Assembly: GCA_003133345.1 (NCBI GenBank) | Contig: PKXB01000167.1 | Location: 1-8,243 of the forward strand | Length of the DNA: 8,243 nt | Direction of reading: 5' to 3' | Source: Hyphomicrobiales bacterium | Lineage (GTDB): Bacteria; Pseudomonadota; Alphaproteobacteria; Rhizobiales; Xanthobacteraceae | Part shown: in pieces, positions 1 through 5,552 of the stretch | How the letters are laid out: the number at the start of each line of letters is the position of its first letter | How positions within the stretch are numbered: the first letter of the stretch is position 1 | Translations under genes and position numbers: made by a program | Notes under the pieces: model-generated | Database searches by the model: none | The model's input: only the letters and a program-made list of their open reading frames with translations | What the model was told of the DNA's origin: nothing

Positions 1-1628
1 ACCGCCGTAATATTGACCGTCGTGGTCGCCGGAGTACTGTTCACCGTCCCGTCATTGACCACCCAGCTGATGGTGCGGCTGCTATCATTGCCGAAGTTGG
101 TCGGGTTGTGGCTGCTCGAGGCGAACGTCACGCTATCCAGCACCGCCTGGTAGTGCGCCAGCGTGTCACTACCGGACAGCGACAGAACTCCGGTCGTCGC
201 GTTGTAGCTCGCCGCGATGCTGGTACCCGCCGTCGTCGCCGCCAGCGTGTCGCCCGCAAAGAACGTACCACCTGTAATCGACACCGTCGCCGAGGCCAGG
301 GTCTGGCTTTCGACATCCGTCACCGTCAGCGCCGCATTGATCACCGGCGGCACCGCCTGCAGTTCGGTGTAGCCGATCGTGTTGTCGGCATTGCCGATCG
401 CCGGCCCGGACTGATTGTCACGGAACACTAGCGGCGTGGACGGTGTACTAGAGCCGGCGGCGTCGGTCGCTTTGGCGGTGAAGCTGTATTCGGTCCCATT
501 GATTAGCGTAACGCTATTGACTTGCCAGTTGCCTGAGCTGTCCGCCGTCGTCTTGCCAACCACGGTGCTGCCATTGTTGTACAACGTCACCGTGCTGCCG
601 ATTTCCGCCGTGCCGACTATGTCGATCGAGGACGCATTGTTCTGCGCCGGCGCCGTCGTCGTAATCACCGGTGCCGTCGGCGCCGTGGGTTCGATTGGGG
701 GAGCAATTGGCGCGGGAGGAGGCGGGGGAGGAGGCGGAAGAGTAAAAGTGCTCTGGTTACCACTGGCATTCGACGGCGCCGTGTGGTCATCAGGCTGAAC
801 AAATTTAATTGGTTGCGGCGGCGGGTTTACGAGGAGAGGATTGCTCGATCCGCTTGGCCCTGTGTTCGTGGCCCCAGGCAACTGCCCTATCACATAGGTA
901 ACGAGGTTGCTCTGTTGGGCCGCCTGCAACTGCACCATTTCTACCGGAGTGTTCGTAATATGATCTATGCTGAGCGAGGCTCCTGTCCCCTTCCTGATGA
1001 CTAGTTTTTGTCCAGGGTCATTAACAATGAGGTGTTGCGGAATCGCCTCCTTTGTTACGACTTCAAATACGCCATGGTTCAGGTGTTGGTAAGTTAAGAC
1101 GCCGTAATCCAATTGTGTGGCATCGTTTGAGTCCGCGGCCTGGACTTCGTCTAAAATGGCGAAAGTCAATGCGGCGAGCGACAGCATGCCGATCCCGCCG
1201 GTACGACCGCGGCCCCGAATACTTGCAACAGGCGTTTCAATCGTGAGGAAACCGGTCTTCGCCACCTGGCCGGTCGTGAAAGCGAAGCTCCCTCGCGCGA
1301 CATCGAACAGCGCCGAATGCAAGGTCCCGTTCAGGTCGCAGACGAATTCGTTCAACACCATGCGGGCGTTGCTGGATAGATTGAACGCGGTACCATCGAG
1401 GAAGTGAATGCCGATCCGGCCATCGGCCGCGGTCTCGATGACGTCGCCCTGGCAAACATGATCGCCAACCTTGACTTGAACAACGGCGCCGCTCGCCCGC
1501 GTCAGGGCAGCCGAACCGATCGCTGTTTGAATATTGCCAATGACTTGGGAAGGTTCGCCCACCAGCCCTTGACTAAGATCGACAGCGCAACCTTCGTCCC
1601 CCGACGCATCGTGCAAGCTATCGGACAC
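1..1628 (-). CDS. FecR-headed giant repeat protein, N-terminal part (runs off left edge)
   Basis: This frame is open without a stop from a GTG at 1628-1626 to base 2, giving 542 codons of an incomplete gene. An in-frame TAA lies just upstream (1644-1646), so the start is confined to 1628 or later. GGAG at 1633-1636 precedes the GTG with a short 4-nt spacer. Domain order: a FecR domain at about residues 28-140 (GDVIETAADGRIG, DGTAFNLSSNARM); a hydrophobic patch at 144-159; a conserved-looking segment to about 250; a proline linker with eight consecutive prolines at 298-305; an Ig-like domain at about 334-402; a cadherin-like repeat from about 410. There is no Sec signal peptide. By family knowledge such proteins are type I secreted, surface-associated adhesins. 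That role is inferred because the C terminus is outside the window. Unusually for such proteins, C14, C59 and C97 lie in or near the FecR region. The coding call is firm; the exact start is less so. Confidence 0.87.
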   Translation of the reverse strand, partial: MSDSLHDASGDEGCAVDLSQGLVGEPSQVIGNIQTAIGSAALTRASGAVVQVKVGDHVCQGDVIETAADGRIGIHFLDGTAFNLSSNARMVLNEFVCDLNGTLHSALFDVARGSFAFTTGQVAKTGFLTIETPVASIRGRGRTGGIGMLSLAALTFAILDEVQAADSNDATQLDYGVLTYQHLNHGVFEVVTKEAIPQHLIVNDPGQKLVIRKGTGASLSIDHITNTPVEMVQLQAAQQSNLVTYVIGQLPGATNTGPSGSSNPLLVNPPPQPIKFVQPDDHTAPSNASGNQSTFTLPPPPPPPPAPIAPPIEPTAPTAPVITTTAPAQNNASSIDIVGTAEIGSTVTLYNNGSTVVGKTTADSSGNWQVNSVTLINGTEYSFTAKATDAAGSSTPSTPLVFRDNQSGPAIGNADNTIGYTELQAVPPVINAALTVTDVESQTLASATVSITGGTFFAGDTLAATTAGTSIAASYNATTGVLSLSGSDTLAHYQAVLDSVTFASSSHNPTNFGNDSSRTISWVVNDGTVNSTPATTTVNITA

Positions 1629-1695
1629 AGAGCTCCACCCTGCTTATTGCCTGGCGCCCGGTTGGTGTCATTTTGTTCTGATTTCACCCGCGCCA

Positions 1696-1701
1696 ATTAC
1701 A
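1696..1701 (-). promoter_or_regulatory. Candidate -10 element for the giant FecR-headed gene
   Basis: On the minus strand this reads TGTAAT, five of six matches to TATAAT. It lies 21 nt downstream of the TTAA-N7-TTAA site at 1723-1737. With a 17-nt spacer the -35 position falls on AAGCAG, which has little sigma-70 consensus and overlaps the end of that site. This is the layout known from CtrA-activated promoters, where the activator substitutes for a poor -35. Predicted transcription start near 1689 would leave a leader of about 60 nt before the GTG. Confidence 0.35.
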
Positions 1702-1722
1702 AAAACTACCACTCGGTGCTGC

Positions 1723-1737
1723 TTAATCAAAGGTTAA
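1723..1737 (-). promoter_or_regulatory. CtrA-type box (TTAA-N7-TTAA) upstream of the giant FecR-headed gene
   Basis: The plus strand reads TTAATCAAAGGTTAA, an exact TTAA-N7-TTAA. This is the consensus for CtrA, the cell-cycle response regulator of alphaproteobacteria. The site ends 94 nt before the GTG at 1628 and overlaps the -35 position implied by the -10-like element at 1696-1701, an activating position. The sequence match is direct; CtrA binding is inferred. Confidence 0.45.
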
Positions 1738-1936
1738 GGATATAAATAGTATAGAATTGGGTTAAATTGCGGCATTTTGAATCTCCTGGGTGCCTTGCGC
1801 AAGCTGCGGGGCCTCAATGACTATATTCGGCGCCAGCCTATGTTGGCCGGGGATATTAGAAGCCAGGCTCGCAAAGAAGTGTTGGATCCGGTTAATCTAC
1901 CCATACAGCGTTGATGGCTGTGGATAATAATGCTAG

Positions 1937-1952
1937 TTAAATCAATATTAAC
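1937..1952 (+). promoter_or_regulatory. CtrA-type box (TTAA-N7-TTAAC) upstream of the short FecR gene
   Basis: The sequence TTAAATCAATATTAAC matches the extended CtrA consensus TTAA-N7-TTAAC exactly. Read symmetrically it is also GTTAA-N7-TTAAC, a perfect inverted repeat from 1936 to 1952. A further TTAACC follows at 1960-1965. The site lies 24 nt upstream of the ATG at 1977, close to the ribosome binding site. It probably overlaps the promoter core or start point, which would suit repression better than activation. CtrA binding is inferred from consensus only. Confidence 0.45.
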
Positions 1953-1976
1953 ATACGCCTTAACCTGGAGGGGACG

Positions 1977-2615
1977 ATGCGCGCGCGAATTATCGTCGTG
2001 TTTGCGGCCGGGCTCTTCTTAACAGCCAACAGCTTTATACCTGGTCCTGCTAGGGCACAAAGCGCTACCCCCGCCGTCCAGGCAGGCACTTCGAAGCCCA
2101 TAGGAAAAGTCGTAACCGTCATTGGTTCGGCCACAATCGAGCATGTGAACGCAGTGGTTGTTCAGGCCAATGTCGCCAGTCAACCCGAGCAGACGAAAGT
2201 TGGTGATCCCGTCTATTTGGGTGATGTGGTCCAGACCGCAGCCGACGGCCGGATCAGCATCACCTTTACGGATGGCACGGCGTTCAATTTGTCCAGTAAT
2301 GCCAGAATGGCTCTAAACGATTTCGTTTACGACCCGAACGGGACGTCCAACTCGACCTTCTTCAGTCTAACCAAAGGAACGTTCACTTTTGTCGCCGGCA
2401 AAGTGGCAAAAACTGGCGATATGAAGATCGACACTCCCATCGCGACCGTGGGAATTCGAGGCACCACGCCACATATCGAGATTGCGGATGATGGGACCGT
2501 CAAATTTTCTACGCTGATTGAAGAAGGCAAAAGTAAAGTTACGGAAAAGCTCGCAGCACCTGCTGTGCAGAAACCTGAACAAAAGCCAAATCTCAACATC
2601 TGCCGAGGATGCTAG
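1977..2615 (+). CDS. Short exported FecR-domain protein
   Basis: A 212-residue protein with a Sec-type signal peptide at about residues 1-27: basic start, hydrophobic core IIVVFAAGLFL, then ARA before Q28. The FecR domain spans about 73-163 (GDVVQTAADGRISITFTDGT, GTFTFVAGKVAKTG, TPIATVGIRGT). A polar C-terminal tail follows, ending in CRGC; C209 and C212 are the only cysteines. GGAGGGG at 1967-1973 supports the ATG. There is no transmembrane helix beyond the signal peptide and no sigma factor or TonB receptor nearby, so a classic FecR anti-sigma role is unlikely. The domain is clearly related to that of the divergent giant gene (shared TAADGRI, DGTAFNLSSNARM, GQ/KVAKTG). The product should be periplasmic or envelope-associated. 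The partner and role are unknown; an accessory role for the neighbouring giant protein is inference. Confidence 0.87.
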   Translation: MRARIIVVFAAGLFLTANSFIPGPARAQSATPAVQAGTSKPIGKVVTVIGSATIEHVNAVVVQANVASQPEQTKVGDPVYLGDVVQTAADGRISITFTDGTAFNLSSNARMALNDFVYDPNGTSNSTFFSLTKGTFTFVAGKVAKTGDMKIDTPIATVGIRGTTPHIEIADDGTVKFSTLIEEGKSKVTEKLAAPAVQKPEQKPNLNICRGC

Positions 2616-2730
2616 CACTGCCACATTTGGCGCAAGCCGTTCTTGGTATCAGCGGTTCCCAAGCGGCCATCTTCGGACGAGCAACCGCTCCCTAGGAAGC
2701 AGCGGGCACATGTTTGTTAGTTTCAAAGTC

Positions 2731-2736
2731 AGGAAG
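2731..2736 (+). promoter_or_regulatory. Ribosome binding site that sets the TPR gene start
   Basis: AGGAAG lies 6 nt before the ATG at 2743. The same frame is open further upstream with an ATG at 2710, but that start has no comparable Shine-Dalgarno sequence, and beginning at 2743 places a signal peptide at the N terminus. Confidence 0.6.
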
Positions 2737-2742
2737 CTTGAG

Positions 2743-3603
2743 ATGGAATTTAGTGCAAGACGGGACATCGCCGACGGCGTGGCGGTCATGCTGATCTTGC
2801 TGTTCGTAGGGTCGGCGGCACTGGCGCAAACCCCAAATTCTAAGGATTCTCTCAAGAATATTGGCTTATGCAACGGGGTGGATCACACGTCACCAGAACC
2901 TCTGATTCGCGGCTGTACAGCGCTCATCGATTCAGGCGACTTGACGGCCAATGGCTTGGCTATTGCCTACAACAATCGCGGCGATGCCTATACGGAAAAG
3001 GAGGATTATGACCTCGCCATTCTGGATTTTGATCAGTCGATAAAGAATAATCCTACCTACCCCAAGCCTTTCAATAACCGCGGCGTAGCTAACTTGAAGA
3101 AGGGCGAATACAACCGGGCGCTCGAAAATTTAAATGAAGCGATCAGGCTCGATCCCAACTATGCTTCGGCCTTCGCCAACCGCGCAGAAGCCTACCAGAA
3201 AAAAAAAGATTTCGACCATGCGGCCCGCGATTATAACGAGGCGCTTCGTCTTAAACCAGACTTGAACTCCATATGGAACGGACGCTGTTGGACACGTGCC
3301 ATCCTCGGTGAGTTGCAGGAAGCATTAGCAGATTGCAATAAGGCGCTTCAGTTTGTGCCGAACGACGCCGCGGCGTATGATTCGCGCGGGTTCATCTACC
3401 TGAAGATGGGCCAGTTCGATTCGGCCATCGACGATTATAGTTCTGCGCTGCGTTTCGAGCCGAAGTTGGCGAGCGCGCTCTATGGCCGCGGCCTTGCCAA
3501 GCGTAAAAAGGGCGATTCAAGTGGCGCTGATGCCGATATTGCAGCAGCAAAAACAATCGAAGCGAAGATTGGCGATGACTTTGCGCGCTACGGCGTGCAG
3601 TAG
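2743..3603 (+). CDS. Exported tetratricopeptide-repeat protein
   Basis: A 286-residue protein. Residues 1-28 form a signal peptide: ARR near the start, hydrophobic VAVMLILLFVGSA, then ALA before Q29. A short segment with C43 and C58 (GLCNGVD, IRGCTALI) follows. About six consecutive 34-residue TPR units then run from residue 73 to 276, with recurring signatures such as AYNNRGDAY, FNNRGVANLKKGEY, AIRLDPNYASAFANRAEAY and AYDSRGFIYLKMGQF. TPR arrays form a helical solenoid that binds other proteins, so this is probably a periplasmic scaffold or assembly factor. It starts 127 nt after the short FecR gene in the same direction and is followed at once by a terminator-like hairpin, so the two may share a transcript. 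No enzymatic domain is visible. Family assignment is firm; the binding partner is unknown. Confidence 0.88.
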   Translation: MEFSARRDIADGVAVMLILLFVGSAALAQTPNSKDSLKNIGLCNGVDHTSPEPLIRGCTALIDSGDLTANGLAIAYNNRGDAYTEKEDYDLAILDFDQSIKNNPTYPKPFNNRGVANLKKGEYNRALENLNEAIRLDPNYASAFANRAEAYQKKKDFDHAARDYNEALRLKPDLNSIWNGRCWTRAILGELQEALADCNKALQFVPNDAAAYDSRGFIYLKMGQFDSAIDDYSSALRFEPKLASALYGRGLAKRKKGDSSGADADIAAAKTIEAKIGDDFARYGVQ

Positions 3604-3604
3604 A

Positions 3605-3626
3605 GACGGCTCAGCTCCGTCGTTTT
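3605..3626 (+). terminator. Probable intrinsic terminator after the TPR gene
   Basis: Two bases after the TAG stop, GACGG (3605-3609) can pair with CCGTC (3617-3621) around a seven-base loop, followed directly by GTTTT. The 5-bp stem and short U-tract make it modest, but the position is exactly where the FecR-TPR transcript should end. Confidence 0.5.
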
Positions 3627-4058
3627 GGCAATTGCGCATGATGATAAAACAGATGGAGCAATCGCCCCACAAAGTGGACTAATTGCTCTCGCGTTTTGCG
3701 CTGCTGGCGACCGCGTTTGTTATCGGCCTAAACTCGGGTTCTCGATGCGGCATAATCTCCCTCGCATTCCGCCGAGGGAAAAAATCCTCGTCACCCTCGA
3801 GAACGTAACTCCCAAAAACGGTGAAGACCTGCGTGGGTTGTATCTGGAAGCGCATGACCCTTCTCCTTGATCTTGGAATTAAAAATGGTCTCAAAACCTG
3901 CGATTATGAAGTGCGAAAAGTCACAGTGCGAATGGCCCGCTGCCGGGGGCTGGCTGCTTCAATGTAACTTCAATACAATCTAATGAAATCAAAGACATAA
4001 GAAGGCTTAATTTGAGCACCGTCAGCGTGCGCGTCGGCCCTCACCGCCTCCTGTCCCC
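3627..4058. other. Intergenic stretch without a supportable gene
   Basis: About 430 bases separate the TPR gene terminator from the HNH gene. Frames of 70-80 codons exist on both strands (3625-3870 plus, 3679-3894 minus), but neither shows a recognisable domain or a good ribosome binding site. The stretch contains an imperfect hairpin at 3656-3688, and near its end a Shine-Dalgarno-like AAGAAGG at 3999-4005 that does not serve the annotated GTG of the next gene. I see no tRNA or insertion-sequence end. Confidence 0.5.
3656..3688. repeat. Imperfect inverted repeat (stem-loop candidate)
   Basis: GAGCAAT (3656-3662) pairs with ATTGCTC (3682-3688). Inside, CCAC (3667-3670) pairs with GTGG (3674-3677) over an AAA loop, with a 4x4 internal loop between the two stems. 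No T-run follows directly. It could be part of a non-coding transcript, a secondary terminator or a protein site. Confidence 0.4.
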
Positions 4059-4601
4059 GTGCCCGCCGACGCCCATCTTGGCTTCCATCCGGACGATACG
4101 ACCCCTATTCCACGGCCGTCCCGCTACTACGGCCGACGCCAGGATCTGGTCACCCGGGATCGGGCGCAGGGACGACGTAATCTGGAAGTCCAGCCGTCCG
4201 CCGACACCTCGATTGTCCCGGCCTCTCCCGGCCTCTTCCCCGCGCAAATCGATAAGAGCGTTCTGGCCATTGCCGAGCCCAAGCGTCTTCGCGACAAAGC
4301 CCATCTGAGATTCGTGGCCTCACAACCCTGCCTGGTCTGCGGCCGGCAGCCGTCTGATCCGCATCATTTGCGGTTTGCGCAGCCGCACGCCTTAGGTCTC
4401 AAAGTTAGCGACGAGTTCACCGTACCCCTCTGCCGCGGCCATCATCGGCAGCTGCATCAGGCCGGCAATGAAGTGGCCTGGTGGAAGGATCTGGACATCA
4501 ACACACTGGAGATTGCCAAGGGGCTTTGGGAGCAAACACACCCAAAATCTGCGGCGGCAGACATCCAACCAAATGAAGACGCTGCAAAGACCACGACCTA
4601 A
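4059..4601 (+). CDS. DUF968/HNH-nuclease-like protein
   Basis: A 180-residue frame. The C-terminal half carries a zinc-binding HNH-like motif: C91 and C94 (CLVCGRQ), HH at 102-103 (DPHHLRF), then C125 and HH at 128-129 (PLCRGHHRQLH). This pattern and the following WWKDLDI fit the DUF968 group of prophage-associated putative HNH nucleases. The N-terminal half is proline- and arginine-rich with no recognised fold. The start is uncertain. The GTG used has no good Shine-Dalgarno sequence, while the frame stays open upstream to a TAA at 4008 without an ATG. AAGAAGG at 3999-4005 instead precedes a TTG at 4012 in a different frame. The N terminus may therefore be degraded or frameshifted. By family knowledge HNH proteins cut DNA; the activity and target here are unknown. 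Confidence 0.72.
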   Translation: MPADAHLGFHPDDTTPIPRPSRYYGRRQDLVTRDRAQGRRNLEVQPSADTSIVPASPGLFPAQIDKSVLAIAEPKRLRDKAHLRFVASQPCLVCGRQPSDPHHLRFAQPHALGLKVSDEFTVPLCRGHHRQLHQAGNEVAWWKDLDINTLEIAKGLWEQTHPKSAAADIQPNEDAAKTTT

Positions 4602-4716
4602 AATTGATGACTACCAAGAGGGGCAAATCGGCAAAGGGCTGGGCAAGGCGCCGGGCCATGCCGAACGGCATTGTGCTCCTACAATGACGAAACGAACCCA
4701 TTCCAACCGGTTCTCA

Positions 4717-5376
4717 ATGACATCTCTCAAACAGATCGAAGCCAATCGCCGCAACGCACTCAAAAGCACCGGGCCAACGACGCCAGAAGGCAAAGAGCGT
4801 TCGCGCCGCAATGCATTGCGCCACGGCCTCACGGCCGAAACCGTCATTGCGGCGCTCAAGAATTCAGAAGATTACGAAGCATTCGAAGCCGCGGTGATTT
4901 CCGACTACGACGCTGAATCGGCCGTGGAGCGCGAGCTAGTGCTTCGACTGGCAAGCGTCCTCTGGCGACTTCGTCGCGCGACCGGCATAGGGACAGCCAT
5001 TTTTGAGTCTGTGACCGTAGAACCTGGCAAGGTCGAACACGGTCATTTACGCCCGACCCTCGTCGAGGCAGGCGATCTCTCGGATCGAAATCAATTACAC
5101 CTGGTAGCAACACGGCAATCTGACGCGGCGGCAGGAAACGAACTCGGTTTCGGTACGAAAAAGGATATCGCAGACGGCTTCTTGCGCTTGGCCGCTCTAC
5201 CGACTTTCGCCCTTGACCGCCTCAGCCGTTACGAGCATTTGCTCTGGCGGCAAGCCCGCCAGATCGTGTTTACGCTGGAGTCGTTGAGGCGCCGCAAGCG
5301 ACAGCCGAGGCGGTCAACCTTTCCATTTACGTTCCGGCGGCGCGAGCCCGACGCCTTGTCCGAAGAGTTCAGGTGA
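4717..5376 (+). CDS. Conserved protein of unknown function with 'NRRNALKSTGP' N terminus
   Basis: A 219-residue protein. It opens with IEANRRNALKSTGP (residues 7-20), then TPEGKERSRRNALRHGLTAE (22-41), a signature I recognise from unnamed proteins common in Bradyrhizobium and some other bacteria. A helical segment follows (about 42-90, including ERELVLRLASVLWRLRRAT), then a variable middle, a second helical segment (151-190, FLRLAALPTFALDRLSRYEH) and a strongly basic C terminus with repeated arginines (191-209). There is no signal peptide, so it should be cytoplasmic. The basic ends and NALRHG motif suggest nucleic-acid contact, but this is a guess. The start was placed at the ATG giving MTSLKQ, where family similarity begins; an ATG at 4684 is also in frame. 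Neither has a clear Shine-Dalgarno sequence. It lies 115 nt downstream of the HNH gene and may be co-transcribed with it. Confidence 0.72.
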   Translation: MTSLKQIEANRRNALKSTGPTTPEGKERSRRNALRHGLTAETVIAALKNSEDYEAFEAAVISDYDAESAVERELVLRLASVLWRLRRATGIGTAIFESVTVEPGKVEHGHLRPTLVEAGDLSDRNQLHLVATRQSDAAAGNELGFGTKKDIADGFLRLAALPTFALDRLSRYEHLLWRQARQIVFTLESLRRRKRQPRRSTFPFTFRRREPDALSEEFR

Positions 5377-5398
5377 CCCCTCGCGAGGTCAACGCAGA

Positions 5399-5432
5399 GC
5401 GCGCCGGGCACTGCTGTGGCACCCCGGCGCGC
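5399..5432. repeat. Perfect 10-bp GC-rich inverted repeat in a convergent gap
   Basis: GCGCGCCGGG (5399-5408) and CCCGGCGCGC (5423-5432) are exact reverse complements around a 14-base spacer. The site lies 23 nt after the stop of the 'KSTGP' gene and 120 nt beyond the stop of the converging giant gene, so it could stall transcription from both sides. No T-run follows on either strand, so a standard intrinsic terminator is not supported. Two short palindromes flank it: CCTCGCGAGG (5379-5388) and GTTGCGCAAC (5533-5542). Confidence 0.5.
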
Positions 5433-5552
5433 CACCTTAATCGAAACCAATTTGTTTCAACTGCAAGGTCCCGTCGGACGCCCATCGGGTTAGGTCAAAA
5501 CGCCGCAGGATTGTCGCTACCGCAGTGCATCCGTTGCGCAACAGGCGCCCGA

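Larger units (their letters stand above)
1629..1976. other. Divergent intergenic region between two FecR-domain genes
   Basis: This 348-base stretch separates the start codons of two divergently transcribed FecR-domain genes and is visibly more AT-rich than the giant genes. It holds two TTAA-N7-TTAA sites, a -10-like element for the minus-strand gene, and further lone TTAA half-sites near 1762, 1888 and 1960. I see no convincing protein-coding gene in it. A 17-codon frame (1671-1620, minus) overlaps the start of the minus-strand gene out of frame. I could not assign a clear sigma-70 promoter to the plus-strand gene. Confidence 0.7.

Noticed and set aside
108..798. Plus-strand frames at 108-431 and 415-798
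   Set aside because: Both lie antisense to the left giant gene, whose minus-strand frame is continuous and gives clear Ig-like and cadherin-like domains.
1977..2615. Reading the short FecR protein as an iron-responsive anti-sigma regulator
   Set aside because: It is shorter than classic FecR, has a cleavable signal peptide instead of an internal transmembrane helix, and no ECF sigma factor or TonB receptor lies nearby.
2518..2742. N-terminal extension of the TPR gene upstream of 2743
   Set aside because: It overlaps the FecR gene in another frame, would bury the signal peptide, and a good ribosome binding site sits before 2743.
3625..3894. Two overlapping frames of 71 and 81 codons on opposite strands
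   Set aside because: No domain, no family resemblance and no convincing ribosome binding site. They are best treated as chance frames in intergenic DNA.
4468..4716. N-terminal extension of the 'KSTGP' gene into the HNH gene
   Set aside because: It overlaps the zinc-motif region of the HNH gene out of frame. The family-like sequence only begins at MTSLKQ.
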